A stretch of DNA of 64,000 nucleotides from Robiginitomaculum antarcticum DSM 21748 (GTDB lineage: Bacteria > Pseudomonadota > Alphaproteobacteria > Caulobacterales > Maricaulaceae). Where the stretch lies: positions 1-64,000 of the forward strand of contig NZ_KB823011.1 of assembly GCF_000365025.1 (NCBI RefSeq), read 5' to 3'. The position numbers and the translations under genes were made by a program. Within the stretch, counting starts at the first letter, position 1; the number at the start of each line of letters is the position of its first letter. Positions 18,290 through 27,957 of this stretch are shown here, one piece after another. Below the pieces are notes generated by a model. That model searched no databases and was not told the DNA's origin. It saw only the letters and a program-made list of their open reading frames with translations.

Positions 18290-19314
18290 GCCAGATGTTT
18301 ACCCATATTACCCTGATCGGTTTTTTTACTGCTCTGGCCGTGACCGGATTTATGATCGCGCTCAAGATCTCCGACCACCCTAATGCGCGCAGCTCGCACG
18401 CTGTGGTCACGCCAACCGGCGGCGGGATGGGCATTGTCATCGGCGCGGTTGCGGTAATGGCGGCCCTTACGCTATTCTATCCGCGCTTTGATATCGCGCC
18501 GGAGGTCAAAGCCCTGTTCGGGCTGGGCATATTTCTCGCAGGACTGGGTCTGCTCGACGATGTGTTCGGCGTACCGACACGTATTAAGTTCATCTTTATA
18601 GGCCTTCTTAGCATCGCTGTACCGCTGATAACAGGATTGCCCTTGGCGCTGCCGCTGGGGGACACTGTATGGCCATTTCCCGATGCCTTAGCTCATTTTG
18701 GCGCTGCGCTCTGGGTCTTTGTCGTCATCAATGTCGTCAACTTTATGGACGGCTCTAACGGCCTGATGGGCCTGACCGCTCTGGTCATTAGCGCGGCGCT
18801 TGTGATGATCGGATTGCTCGCGGGCGTCAGCACCGCCGCCATATTTGGATTGCTTTTGTTCGGGCCGCTTATGGGGTTTCTGGTTTATAATTTACGGCGT
18901 AAGGCCCGCATTTTTAGCGGGGATACAGGCTCGCTTTTCGTCGGCTATATGATTGCGGTCGCCAGTCTGTCTCTGCCCGCCCATCCGCATGGAGAGCGGC
19001 TTCTCTATGTCGGGCCGATTTTGCTGTTGCCGTTTCTGGCTGACAGCCTGCTGACGATGGCGGTTCGCGCAAGACGCGGGGAGCGTCTGATGGCGCCGCA
19101 CCGCCGCCATATCTATCAGCGCGCTATCTTATCGGGCAGGGGGCACGTCGCCGTCGCGCTTATATATACAGGATTAGCCGTTATTTGCGCCTTCGGGGTG
19201 ATATTTGGCGGGATCACCGAAATGCTTGGCTCGGGCGCTTATTTCCTAGGCTTTGTCAGTTTGGCGCTCACCATTTATGCGGTGGCGCATCAGCGTTTGA
19301 AAATTAGAGACTAG
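18286..19314 (+). CDS. WecA/MraY-type undecaprenyl-phosphate glycosyl-1-phosphate transferase
   Basis: A 342-residue polytopic membrane protein with about ten hydrophobic segments. NFMDGSNGLMG, FSGDTGSLFVGY and the cytoplasmic PHRRHIYQR loop are characteristic of the family that transfers a sugar-1-phosphate from UDP-sugar to polyprenyl phosphate (WecA, TagO, WbpL). It probably starts a surface polysaccharide or O-antigen on undecaprenyl phosphate. True MraY has a different C-terminal HHH-type motif, so this is not the peptidoglycan enzyme. ATG 18286 overlaps ispE's stop; the open frame to 18250 lies inside ispE. It ends overlapping the convergent synthase by 4 bp. Confidence 0.88.
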   Translation: MSQMFTHITLIGFFTALAVTGFMIALKISDHPNARSSHAVVTPTGGGMGIVIGAVAVMAALTLFYPRFDIAPEVKALFGLGIFLAGLGLLDDVFGVPTRIKFIFIGLLSIAVPLITGLPLALPLGDTVWPFPDALAHFGAALWVFVVINVVNFMDGSNGLMGLTALVISAALVMIGLLAGVSTAAIFGLLLFGPLMGFLVYNLRRKARIFSGDTGSLFVGYMIAVASLSLPAHPHGERLLYVGPILLLPFLADSLLTMAVRARRGERLMAPHRRHIYQRAILSGRGHVAVALIYTGLAVICAFGVIFGGITEMLGSGAYFLGFVSLALTIYAVAHQRLKIRD

Positions 19315-20327
19315 CTGACGCGCGCGACAACAAAACCGGCTATATCTTTCAGCGCGGTTTTCCATTCATTATCCGGGAAAATAGCCAACGATTTTTTCGC
19401 ATTTTCAACGCGGCGGCGGGCTTCGTCCAGCGTGCTTTTTAGTGTTCCCGTTGTCCGCAGAAGCGAAACGGCGGTTTCCAGATCGACATCGGTCTGATCG
19501 TGATCGGCCATGACGCGCCGCCAGAAGGCGCGGTCATCTTCACTGCCGCAGGCATAGGCGCGGATAACAGGCAGGGTTAACTTACCTTCGCGGAAATCAT
19601 CACCCACGGACTTGCCCAGAGCGCTTTCCATGCCGCCATAATCCAGAGCGTCATCAACCAGTTGGAAGGCCAGGCCCAGTTCCTGCCCATAGCGGCGTAA
19701 GGCCTGACGGTAGGCCAGCGGGCAATTGGCAATAACGGGGGAAACTTCTGCGGCGGCAGAAAACAGCGCTGCGGTTTTCGCGCCGATAACGTCCATATAA
19801 ACGGATTCGGTCATCTCAATATTGCGAAGAGAGGCAAGCTGCTGCACCTCGCCTTCGGCTATGACGGAGGACGCATTTGATAAAATGCCCAAAGCCTCAA
19901 GGGATTGCGTCTCCACCATCAGATTAAACGCGCGGGCAAAGAGGAAATCGCCCACTAAAATGGTGGCAGAATTTCCCCAGACGCGGTTAGCGGTTTTGCG
20001 GCCGCGGCGCAGGGCGCTCTCATCTACGACATCATCATGGAGCAAGGTCGCGCTGTGGATGAACTCTACGGCGGCGGCCAATTTATGATGGGATTCGCCT
20101 TGGTAATCACATAAATGCGCACTCGCGATTGTAAGAAGCGGGCGCAAGCGCTTGCCGCCCGCGCCAACAAGATGGGTCGCTAGATCAGGGATCATCCCGA
20201 CAGGACTTTGCATGCGCTCGACGATGATGGCGTCGACATGCTTCATATCTTCAGCGGCGAGGGCCAGCAGGCGGTCAATCGGACTGCTATGACTGTGGAT
20301 CAATGTCGGTTTGGAATATGTGCTCAA
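19311..20327 (-). CDS. ispB: All-trans polyprenyl (octa/decaprenyl-type) diphosphate synthase
   Basis: A 338-residue trans-isoprenyl diphosphate synthase. It has the first Asp-rich motif LLHDDVVDES, a GGKRLRP substrate-binding motif near the N-terminus, and the second motif LVDDALDY followed by GDDFREGKLTLP. Length and motifs fit the long-chain enzymes that make the ubiquinone side chain. Coq7, encoded about 1.5 kb away, acts in the same pathway. Side-chain length (8, 9 or 10 units) cannot be read from the sequence. Upstream, GCCTA-N6-TAGGC (near 20343) is a small inverted repeat in the promoter region. Confidence 0.92.
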   Translation of the reverse strand: MSTYSKPTLIHSHSSPIDRLLALAAEDMKHVDAIIVERMQSPVGMIPDLATHLVGAGGKRLRPLLTIASAHLCDYQGESHHKLAAAVEFIHSATLLHDDVVDESALRRGRKTANRVWGNSATILVGDFLFARAFNLMVETQSLEALGILSNASSVIAEGEVQQLASLRNIEMTESVYMDVIGAKTAALFSAAAEVSPVIANCPLAYRQALRRYGQELGLAFQLVDDALDYGGMESALGKSVGDDFREGKLTLPVIRAYACGSEDDRAFWRRVMADHDQTDVDLETAVSLLRTTGTLKSTLDEARRRVENAKKSLAIFPDNEWKTALKDIAGFVVARVS

Positions 20328-20429
20328 AATAAAACCCTCAGTGCCTATCCATTTAGGCTAGACTGTAATTTAGGCATAAGGGCGGGCAGTGACAAGCGTC
20401 AGAAGCGCGCATCTGTGACTGCGTAATTC

Positions 20430-21149
20430 TCAGGGAAGGGGATAGGCGGAGAGCGGATCGCCTTTTGAGGCTAGGGGGCCGGAAGCCTGACCGGCCCGGT
20501 GCACAGTAATTGCGCTGCCATCGCGGGCATTGAGGACAAGACCGGCTTGGCGGGTGACTTCAAAATTCTCACCGGGCACGAGAATTTTGCGCGCCACGAC
20601 TCCGCCGTCAGCGCTCAGGATTTCAATCCAGCTTGTGCGTGTGGCTTCAAGTGTAATTATCCCGGGGTCCAGCGTGATTTTAGCAGCCGGCTGCGGCGTT
20701 GCCATCAAGTTGGCAGTGTAATTCATATCCATCGCCGGGGACTGCGCGGTTGTGGATGTCCCATACCAGACGGCCAGAGTGGCAAATGTCGTGGTAATCA
20801 AAGCGGCGGCAAAGCTGCCGCGTGGAAGACGTATTTCGCGGCGCTGTACAAAATGCGGTGATGTACGCATTCCAAGATCGCGCGGAATTTCACTTTCGGT
20901 TTTATAACGGCTAACGGCCTCGACGCAGTCCAGCCCGAGATAGGTCGCGTAGCTGCGCACAAAACCAACCGCATACCCCGCGCCGGGAAGCACGTCTTTA
21001 TCCAGCTGCTCAATCGCGGTGAGGTAGGCGAGCCCGATCCGTAAATCTTTGGAGGCCGACGCCAGCGAGACGCCCATAGCTTTGCGGCGGTCGCGAAGAT
21101 CGCGCCCGATATGGCTGTCCCAGCCTAATGTCTCGCAAGTATCGGTCAA
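20430..21149 (-). CDS. RodZ-like helix-turn-helix membrane protein
   Basis: A 239-residue bitopic protein. The N-terminal HTH_25-type domain (GRDLRDRRKAMGVSLASAS onward, residues 15-80) is followed by a basic stretch and a single transmembrane segment (SFAAALITTTFATLAVWYG, about 115-135). The periplasmic end is a DUF4115-like beta domain (SWIEILSADGGVVARKIL). This is RodZ architecture, which links MreB to cell-wall elongation. The linker is short and the gene is not next to mreB, so a RodZ-like regulator of unknown role is also possible. Codon 1 at 21149 has GGACA-like sequence upstream. Confidence 0.78.
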   Translation of the reverse strand: MTDTCETLGWDSHIGRDLRDRRKAMGVSLASASKDLRIGLAYLTAIEQLDKDVLPGAGYAVGFVRSYATYLGLDCVEAVSRYKTESEIPRDLGMRTSPHFVQRREIRLPRGSFAAALITTTFATLAVWYGTSTTAQSPAMDMNYTANLMATPQPAAKITLDPGIITLEATRTSWIEILSADGGVVARKILVPGENFEVTRQAGLVLNARDGSAITVHRAGQASGPLASKGDPLSAYPLP

Positions 21150-21337
21150 ATATGTCCCCAGAAGGATAAAAATGTCCAGCCCCCGCTGATCTTATCCACA
21201 ATCTCTTTTTACATAAGTTAATTGTATTTAAAAGCTAAACAACTGAATAAACTCATAACATGATGTATTAACATGAAGATTCGCGTGTCTGATGAAAATG
21301 TCACACGCAAAATTGTTTATATGATGTAAGATAGGGC

Positions 21338-21862
21338 ATGATGTATAAACGCGTTTTCACATTACGAATATGGCCCATTATCGGCTTTTTAATCTCCGGC
21401 GCTATGTTAGCCGGGGCTTATGGCTTTCAATATATTGGCGGTCTGGAGCCCTGTATTATGTGCCATTGGCAACGCCATGCCCATAGAGCGGTACTGGGTG
21501 TTGCGGGCCTGACCGTGCTTATCAGCCTGTTTGTGGCGAGCCGGGTTTGGCTACGCGGACTGAACGCCCTTATTGGCGTGGCTTTTCTCATCTCCACCGC
21601 TTACGGCTTTGCCCATGTCGGGGTAGAATTTAGTTGGTGGGACGGTCCTGCGGCCTGTGCTGTGTCCGACAAAATGGATTTGGGCGGGAAAAGTTTGCTC
21701 GACGCGCTGGATGATCCACTGGAAATTGTGCAGTGCTCGGACGTCACATGGTCTATGCTTGGCCTGTCTATGGCAGGATGGAATGCCTTGATTAGCGCGG
21801 TCGCCGCCTTCATATCATTTAGTGTGGCGATCAAAGGAAAATATTATGAGCAAAGCCGCTAA
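21338..21862 (+). CDS. dsbB: DsbB-family disulfide bond formation protein
   Basis: A 174-residue inner-membrane protein with four hydrophobic segments. The first periplasmic loop holds CIMC (Cys39, Cys42) and the second holds Cys107 and Cys133, the two redox pairs of DsbB. DsbB reoxidises DsbA using ubiquinone. Its last 17 bases overlap the coq7 coding sequence, so a ubiquinone-dependent oxidase and a ubiquinone biosynthesis enzyme are co-expressed. ATG 21338 and the next codon ATG 21341 are equally possible. Confidence 0.9.
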   Translation: MMYKRVFTLRIWPIIGFLISGAMLAGAYGFQYIGGLEPCIMCHWQRHAHRAVLGVAGLTVLISLFVASRVWLRGLNALIGVAFLISTAYGFAHVGVEFSWWDGPAACAVSDKMDLGGKSLLDALDDPLEIVQCSDVTWSMLGLSMAGWNALISAVAAFISFSVAIKGKYYEQSR

Positions 21863-22406
21863 ACGGCCTCCGCGCCCCGGCGTGAGCGCCGCGCGCATAG
21901 GCGAAATGCTGCGCGTTGACCATGCCGGTGAATATGGCGCGGTTGCAATCTATAAAGGCCAGCAGGCCGTGTTCGGGCTCAGCAAGAAAACCCGCGCTAT
22001 CGCCGCGCAGCTCTCCCACATGGAAGCCGAAGAGCAGGCGCATCTGGACGCCTTTGACGATCTGTTAGTGGCGCGCGGCGTGCGCCCTACCGCCATGACC
22101 CCGATCTGGAATGTGGCTGGCTACGGCCTTGGTGTCGTCACGGCCTTAATGGGCGAAAAAGCCGCCCATGCCTGCACGGAAGCGGTCGAAAATGTCATTG
22201 AGCAGCATTATGGCGCGCAGGTCGAGGAGCTCAAAGACAGCGAGCCCGAACTGTCGGCGACCTTTGCGCAGTTTCGCGAAGACGAGCTGGCCCACCGCGA
22301 TCTGGCCGTTCAAGGCGGCGCGAAGGAGGCGGCGGGCTATCCGGTCTTATCAGCTGTAATCACGGCGGGGTGCAGAGCAGCGATTAAAATCACCGAAAAA
22401 ATTTAA
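21846..22406 (+). CDS. coq7: 3-demethoxyubiquinol hydroxylase Coq7
   Basis: A di-iron carboxylate enzyme of 186 residues, catalysing the penultimate hydroxylation in ubiquinone synthesis. Ligand motifs are visible: GEYGAV near residue 30, MEAEEQAH (EExxH) near 60, VENVIEQHYG, and REDELAHRD (ExxH) near the C-terminus. The start ATG 21846 has AAAGGA upstream; an in-frame ATG at 21822 lies deep inside dsbB and is unlikely. It is translationally coupled to dsbB. Confidence 0.94.
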   Translation: MSKAAKRPPRPGVSAARIGEMLRVDHAGEYGAVAIYKGQQAVFGLSKKTRAIAAQLSHMEAEEQAHLDAFDDLLVARGVRPTAMTPIWNVAGYGLGVVTALMGEKAAHACTEAVENVIEQHYGAQVEELKDSEPELSATFAQFREDELAHRDLAVQGGAKEAAGYPVLSAVITAGCRAAIKITEKI

Positions 22407-22454
22407 CGGCCAAGCTCTAACCCGCCTTTAACCTCGCTATGTTAATTGCGCCGA

Positions 22455-23600
22455 ATGTTAAGCGATAAAGCACCTCTACCGGCAACGGCGCAATATGGAT
22501 TCATCCCCGGGCTGGACGGTCTGCGCGCGATATCCGTTCTCATCGTTATCATTGCCCATATGGGGTTTAAGCATATTGTGCCGGGGGGCTTTGGCGTTAC
22601 GGTCTTCTTCTTTATTTCCGGCTTTCTCATTACGCGGCTTTTGATTGCAGAGCACGAGGCCAAGGCGCGTATAAAGCTCAAAGATTTTTATATCCGGCGA
22701 TTTGTCCGGCTTTACCCTGCGCTGCTGTTTATGGTGTTTGCCACAACGGCGACTTATTTGCTGATCGGGTGGGGCGGGCCAAAGCTGCTCGAATTTCTCG
22801 CAGCTGTGTTTTACGGTACGAATATTTACCAGGTGAACGTGCGTATTGGCGGTGAACTGCCGTTTATGCCGTGGACGCATTTATGGTCGCTGGCGGTTGA
22901 GGAGCATTTTTACCTCATGTTTCCGCTGCTCTTAGTGCTGCTGCGCGGCAATTGGGTGCGCGTCTGGTGGGCGCTTATCTGCGTCATCGGCGGTGCGCTT
23001 CTGTGGCGCACAGTGCTCTATTATCTAACCGATTTTAATCCGGTGGATTATAGCTATATGATGACTGATACGCGGCTTGACAGCATTGCCTGGGGCTGTC
23101 TGCTTTCCGTATCATTACATTTACTCGGCAGTGCTGAGCGCTTGAGACGCCTCATTGGCGCCGTGCCAATTGTGCTGTCTCTGGGCGTCATCCTGTCCAG
23201 TTTTGTGATCCGCGATGACGCATTTCGTTATACATTGCGCTTCACTCTGCAGGGCGCCGCTTTGTTGGTGCTCTTCCTGAATCTATATTTTTACCGCCCC
23301 GTGCGCTTTGCTTTTCCGATTTTGGAATACCGCCCGCTCGCGTGGACGGGCATGGTCAGCTACGCGCTCTATCTGTGGCATGTGCCGCTGATTGACGCCG
23401 CGATACGTCTGGGCGGCGATAATTGGACCAGCCGTATTGTGGCGGTTGCGGCCAGTTTCGCTATGGCGGCAATATCATTTTATTATGTCGAAAAACCGTT
23501 TATGGTTCTGCGCAAACGATTTGGCGCGCATATTGTCAAACGCGGCGGAACCGCCACGCTTAATACCGACGCCCCCATTAAGGCCGCTCCGGAGCGGTAA
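22455..23600 (+). CDS. Acyltransferase family 3 membrane protein
   Basis: A 381-residue polytopic acyltransferase (OafA/YrhL type) with about ten membrane segments. It starts with IPGLDGLRAISVLIVIIAHM, carrying the conserved Arg/His region, followed by FGVTVFFFISGFLI. RRFVRLYPAL and the WSLAVEEHFY motif are also diagnostic. Such enzymes O-acetylate surface polysaccharides or peptidoglycan. There is no fused SGNH domain. ATG 22455 is preferred over TTG 22446, although no strong Shine-Dalgarno sequence is visible. The convergent creD gene ends 2 bp after this stop. Confidence 0.9.
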   Translation: MLSDKAPLPATAQYGFIPGLDGLRAISVLIVIIAHMGFKHIVPGGFGVTVFFFISGFLITRLLIAEHEAKARIKLKDFYIRRFVRLYPALLFMVFATTATYLLIGWGGPKLLEFLAAVFYGTNIYQVNVRIGGELPFMPWTHLWSLAVEEHFYLMFPLLLVLLRGNWVRVWWALICVIGGALLWRTVLYYLTDFNPVDYSYMMTDTRLDSIAWGCLLSVSLHLLGSAERLRRLIGAVPIVLSLGVILSSFVIRDDAFRYTLRFTLQGAALLVLFLNLYFYRPVRFAFPILEYRPLAWTGMVSYALYLWHVPLIDAAIRLGGDNWTSRIVAVAASFAMAAISFYYVEKPFMVLRKRFGAHIVKRGGTATLNTDAPIKAAPER

Positions 23601-23601
23601 G

Positions 23602-25005
23602 TCAGCTGTCTTCGCCGCTGCTATACCAATTGATATTGCGGGTCAGATACATCGTCCCGGCAATGGCCAAAAAGCTGGTCACCGCGCCGATCAATAGCGC
23701 CAGATCCTCAATTTGCATCAGTACGAAAAGCAGGCTGTAAATTCCGGCAAATATCGCGCCCGCACGCAGGGCGTATTTCCCCGCCCCGAACACCGCACCG
23801 GCATAAGCCGACGTCACGCCAACAACGGCCGCTGCGGCAATGAGGAAGGCGGCGGCAAACCCGACATGTTCAGCAAAGGCGAGCAGCAGCAGGTAGAATA
23901 TACATTGCGCCAGTCCGATAAGCACATATTGCGCGGGATGAACCCGTTGCCCCAACAGGACTTCAAACAGGAAATAGCCCAAAAAGACCAAGCCGATAAA
24001 CATAATCGCGTATTTCAGCGCGCGGTTGACCTTTTGATAAGGCGTGACCAGCTGCACAAGACTGACTTCCATCGTGCTTTGTGTCAGGCGCTCCAGTCCA
24101 ATGGAATGGGCCGGCCCCGCGCCGGGAATGCCGCGCGCGAGCAGCGGCACGCTCCATTGCGCGCTAAATCCATCATCTGTGATTGTGCGGTCGACGGGCG
24201 GAAACTGCCCTTTGAAACTCGGATGCGGCCAATCGGCGGCAATTAGGCTTTTTGTCGATTGCGCAAAGGGCACGATGGCGATCCGGCCCGCGCCTTTGAT
24301 CGGCAGCGTTGCGGCAACATTTAAAGTCTCACCGTCAAAATTCCGGCCAATAGGAACCTCCATAAATTGTAGGCCGGACACTTCCGATACGCCGCGAAAC
24401 TTTTGAGTGTAAGCCGGCTCTATATCGGCGCGGGCCGCGCGCATATTTGACAGCGCCCCGCCCAGTGCCGGCGCAAATTTCAATTTCTCTGAGTCCGGCA
24501 TTGTAAGAAAGACATCATCGCGCAGCCCTCTCACATCACTTATGCCCAACAGAATCCGGCTGTCTTCCCAATGCATGGTCACATTGCCCGGCAAGACTTC
24601 GGGCCGCGTAAATGTGGCCCTGAAATTGGCTTCTGCCTGAAAAGTTGTCACGCGATAGAGCGAGAGCTTTTTTTCCTCGGTCTTGAGCGCCGGAATGTCG
24701 ACCTCTCCGCTATCCGCGAAGATAACATATTCTCCGGTAGACACGCGGCGTTTTCCGTCTTCATCCGGCGCGCCCGTTTCGCTATAGGGCACAACCCATA
24801 TCGGCCCGAGCAGGGTCTGCTCCCCGCCATAATTTTGGCTGACTTCACGCGTGACCTCATTAGCACGGTCGCTGCGTTCAAACGCAATGAGTGAGATAAA
24901 CAGGGCGGGGATGCCCATTAGTAAAACCAGCGCGCAGACGACCAGTAATTTTAGGCCGACAGAGCGGCCCCCGCTTGTTGTAATTTTTGACATAGCATTT
25001 TTCAT
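23602..25005 (-). CDS. creD: CreD-family inner membrane protein
   Basis: About 467 residues. An N-terminal transmembrane helix is followed by the CreD signature (IAFERSDRANEVTREVSQNYGG, about 37-58). A large periplasmic domain comes next, then a cluster of about five C-terminal membrane segments. CreD is regulated by CreBC in enterobacteria and affects envelope integrity and beta-lactam or colicin response; its molecular activity is unknown. No creB or creC is nearby. The start may be ATG 25005 or 24993. Confidence 0.9.
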   Translation of the reverse strand: MKNAMSKITTSGGRSVGLKLLVVCALVLLMGIPALFISLIAFERSDRANEVTREVSQNYGGEQTLLGPIWVVPYSETGAPDEDGKRRVSTGEYVIFADSGEVDIPALKTEEKKLSLYRVTTFQAEANFRATFTRPEVLPGNVTMHWEDSRILLGISDVRGLRDDVFLTMPDSEKLKFAPALGGALSNMRAARADIEPAYTQKFRGVSEVSGLQFMEVPIGRNFDGETLNVAATLPIKGAGRIAIVPFAQSTKSLIAADWPHPSFKGQFPPVDRTITDDGFSAQWSVPLLARGIPGAGPAHSIGLERLTQSTMEVSLVQLVTPYQKVNRALKYAIMFIGLVFLGYFLFEVLLGQRVHPAQYVLIGLAQCIFYLLLLAFAEHVGFAAAFLIAAAAVVGVTSAYAGAVFGAGKYALRAGAIFAGIYSLLFVLMQIEDLALLIGAVTSFLAIAGTMYLTRNINWYSSGEDS

Positions 25006-25100
25006 AATATTGACCCCGGCATTGAATGATGCGTCTTGCCTAAACCTCAATTATGACAGCTTGCGGGCCCTATAAAGGCCATGCGGCGACCTTTTTAGGG

Positions 25101-26420
25101 CTATGGCGTGCAAGGCTGCGCCGCGACTCCTGCGGTTGATGATCGCGCGATAGAGCGAAATTTCGCAAAGAGCGGCGGTGTTGGCTCTTCGAATTGCTGC
25201 ATGAATAATATGGCGTAGCTATTCGCGTCCGGATCAATCACGAAATGGGTGCGCGCGGCGCCGCCCCAGCTATATTGACCATCGGCAAAGCCTTTGGCGG
25301 CTTCCAATTGCGGCGTTGAGCCGGTGACAACCGTTCCGCCAAAGCCTTGGCGGATTGCCCCGTCCTCAAACCATGGCATTAAGAATTTCGTTCCTGGCGC
25401 GGTTTGATCGCTCATCATCATATCAACCGTTTGCGGTTTCAAAACTGTAACGCCGTCAAGGCTGCCGCCGTTTAAGAGCATTTCAGCAAATTTGGAATAA
25501 TCATCCAGAGTAGAGACGAGTCCACCGCCGCCGCCTTCCCACGCCGCGCCGTCAATGAACGGGCTGGTCTGGCTGCCTTCATACAAAACAAGGCCGTTCT
25601 CAGTCACGGCATATGTACTGGCAAAACGCGCTTTATTAGCTTGGCCTACTGCAAATCCGGTATCGGTCATGCCCAGCGGCGTAAACAAACGGCTTTGCAT
25701 GACTTCGCTCAGCGGTTTGTCGTCCACCATCTCTGCGACGCGGCCGGCCACGTCCAAATTGAGGCCATAATACCAAATTGTCCCGGGCTGTCCCATAAGC
25801 GGCAATTGCGGCAACATATCCATTTTTTCAGCATTGGTTTGATCAGGGTTTAGAATACCGGAATCGGCATATAATTTGTCCAGCGGACTGACTGCGCCGA
25901 AAAGGCCATACCCCAAACCCGATGTGTGGGTCAGCAAATGCGCGATCGTGATGTCTGTGTCCTGGGGTTTAAAAATAGGCGCGCCGTTTTCGTCCTGCCC
26001 TGAATAAACCTGCATCAGACCAATTTGCGGAATCCATTTTTTGACGGGGTCATCCAGACTGATTTTGCCTTCTTCGACCATTTGCATAATGATCGCGGCG
26101 GTTACAGGCTTGGTCATGGAATAAATACGCACGACGGTGTCGCCGGACATATCCGTATCGCGTTCAACATCACTTTTGCCGAACGCCTTTTTATACACGA
26201 CCTGTCCGTCATCATAGACGAGCGCTGATAGGCCGTTTGCGCGGCCTGTGGCGATGGTTGAGGTCATCGCCTCATCCATTGCGGCGCAGTTAAACGGCTG
26301 TGTGTTGACCGCTTCGGCGATATCAATCGCGGCCGGTTCTGCCTGCGCCGTTTGCGTTGGCGCCTCACTGCATCCGGCTAAAATTGCAACGCAAACACCG
26401 GTCAGTAAAAGGGCTCTCAC
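25101..26420 (-). CDS. Serine hydrolase lipoprotein (beta-lactamase / EstB-like family)
   Basis: A 439-residue exported enzyme. The signal peptide ends in a lipobox (AILAGC). The penicillin-binding-protein fold has the SxxK nucleophile motif SMTK, a Tyr-x-Asn-like WYYGLN, and HLLTHTSGLGYG, all typical of the class-C-related esterase family. It probably hydrolyses esters or peptides in the periplasm; beta-lactamase activity cannot be assumed. Its start is one base from the end of the upstream DUF4197 gene, so the two form an operon. Confidence 0.88.
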   Translation of the reverse strand: MRALLLTGVCVAILAGCSEAPTQTAQAEPAAIDIAEAVNTQPFNCAAMDEAMTSTIATGRANGLSALVYDDGQVVYKKAFGKSDVERDTDMSGDTVVRIYSMTKPVTAAIIMQMVEEGKISLDDPVKKWIPQIGLMQVYSGQDENGAPIFKPQDTDITIAHLLTHTSGLGYGLFGAVSPLDKLYADSGILNPDQTNAEKMDMLPQLPLMGQPGTIWYYGLNLDVAGRVAEMVDDKPLSEVMQSRLFTPLGMTDTGFAVGQANKARFASTYAVTENGLVLYEGSQTSPFIDGAAWEGGGGGLVSTLDDYSKFAEMLLNGGSLDGVTVLKPQTVDMMMSDQTAPGTKFLMPWFEDGAIRQGFGGTVVTGSTPQLEAAKGFADGQYSWGGAARTHFVIDPDANSYAILFMQQFEEPTPPLFAKFRSIARSSTAGVAAQPCTP

Positions 26421-27169
26421 TATACATATCCTCCGAAGACGCGGCGCAGTATCTCGCTGGTGCGTTCTAACGGGTTAGCGCGGATTGCCGCTTCCTGCTT
26501 TCCGATATAATAAAACAGGCCGTCCAGGCCGCCCTCGACGCCTTTACGGGTCAGGTCGGATTTCGCGTCCGCAGCCAGTTGCGGCGCAAACGGCACTTGG
26601 GGAATTTGCGCGGTCAGATCATCGACCAGGCGGTAGGCTCCCGTTCCGGACAGCGCATTATCAATAATCGGGGTAAACAAATCTGTCAGGCGGGGCAGGG
26701 TTTTATCGGCAAGATATTGCGTGGCTGCATTATCCGCGCCGCGCACAATATTAATCGCGTCGGTAATCGACAGACCCATAATCACATCGACAAACATATC
26801 GCGGGCCAGCGGCGCGGCGGCTTCCGCGCCTCTGTTGAGCTGTGTCTCGATCTCGTCCAGCAGTCCGGACAGGCCGAATTGACCTAGGGTTTGCTGAATG
26901 TCCTGAAGGCTATTGGGCAGGGGGATACGGATCTGGCCATCATTGAGATAGCCGCCCGTGCGGCCGACGGTTTGAACTGCCGTGGTAATACCTTTTTCCA
27001 GCGCGGCGCGTATGCCGCCCGCCGCTTCGGCTTGCGATATACCCAATCCGCCGCCACCTGTGCCGCGAATTATGCCGTCTATCACCCCCGGATCAATGGT
27101 TTCGCAGGCGCTCAGCGGCAATGCGGCCAGGCTGGCGAGAAGAAGGCGGCGGTCAAAAGTTACGGTCAT
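26420..27169 (-). CDS. DUF4197 exported lipoprotein
   Basis: A 249-residue protein with an Arg-rich N-terminus (FDRRLLLASLAALPLSAC) and a lipobox-like LSAC. The mature part is the alpha-helical DUF4197 domain: GIRAALEKGITTAV, then PLARDMFVDVIMGLSITDA, then GLFYYIGKQEAAIRANP at the C-terminus. Function is unknown. A Gly-rich linker (residues about 37-43) follows the lipid anchor. It sits directly upstream of the serine hydrolase, sharing a junction base. Confidence 0.85.
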   Translation of the reverse strand: MTVTFDRRLLLASLAALPLSACETIDPGVIDGIIRGTGGGGLGISQAEAAGGIRAALEKGITTAVQTVGRTGGYLNDGQIRIPLPNSLQDIQQTLGQFGLSGLLDEIETQLNRGAEAAAPLARDMFVDVIMGLSITDAINIVRGADNAATQYLADKTLPRLTDLFTPIIDNALSGTGAYRLVDDLTAQIPQVPFAPQLAADAKSDLTRKGVEGGLDGLFYYIGKQEAAIRANPLERTSEILRRVFGGYV

Positions 27170-27266
27170 AACGGGCTCCTGTGTTAGGGGCCCACCTTAA
27201 TCATTAATAAGGAGCATGCAAAGCGCCGTATTTACGATCTGTAAAACCGCAAACTGAGTCCCAAGC

Positions 27267-27926
27267 CTATTTGATTGTGACGCTGCCCAGCCAGCCTTTG
27301 CGCTTGTCGACCTTGGCGGGTTTTCCGTAAACGGTGACCTCGCCGACGCCGTTAACCCGGGCTTTGACCGACTCCGATGTATAAGCGCTCACGGAACCCG
27401 CGCCGTTCACTGATAAATCGCCCGTTTTGCACTCTAGATCCCGTAAATCCAGCTCTCCGACCCCGTTGACGGAGGCTGTAATGTCGTCACATGTGCCGGA
27501 GATTTCCACGCTCGCCACGCCGGCAATATCCATATCGACGTCGCCCAGTGTCAGGTTTTCGCCCTTAACCTCGGCTACGCCAATTACGTCGAGCGAAGTC
27601 AATTGCGGCATTGTGATTAGCGTTTCAATACCATGGTTTTCAGCATTTTTACGCGGCCATTTCTTGTCTTTACGGCCCAGAATAAGAGTATCGCCTTTAA
27701 CGTTGACTTCCATTCTCTCCACTTCATCGGCTTCGCCGGATGTGGTCACGACAAACGTGTCGCCTTGGGTCAGCGTAATTTTATACACGCCTGTGACATC
27801 GATTTTTGAAAACCCGGACAAATCGTGGCTTTGGGTGATCTTCTCTTCGCTGTCATGGGCGGCGGCTGTAGATGCAAAGCCAAGGGCCAGAGCGATAGCG
27901 GCGGCGTTAAGATAATATTGTGTCAT
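27267..27926 (-). CDS. Secreted GIN-domain (DUF2807) auto-adhesin-like protein
   Basis: A 219-residue exported protein with a Sec signal peptide (cleavage after about residue 23, STAAA). It is built almost entirely of right-handed beta-solenoid-like repeats. Each unit has a short strand followed by N/D-G-rich turns (INVTGVYKITL, VNGVGELDL, VNGAGSVSA, VNGVGEVTV), typical of DUF2807 head domains. Repeated VNGxG motifs are evident from about 140 to the end. It probably acts at the cell surface. Its promoter region holds several TATCGATA-type palindromes. Confidence 0.85.
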   Translation of the reverse strand: MTQYYLNAAAIALALGFASTAAAHDSEEKITQSHDLSGFSKIDVTGVYKITLTQGDTFVVTTSGEADEVERMEVNVKGDTLILGRKDKKWPRKNAENHGIETLITMPQLTSLDVIGVAEVKGENLTLGDVDMDIAGVASVEISGTCDDITASVNGVGELDLRDLECKTGDLSVNGAGSVSAYTSESVKARVNGVGEVTVYGKPAKVDKRKGWLGSVTIK

Positions 27927-27957
27927 GATGACTCTTTCTCTCTCACAAAAATTATTG

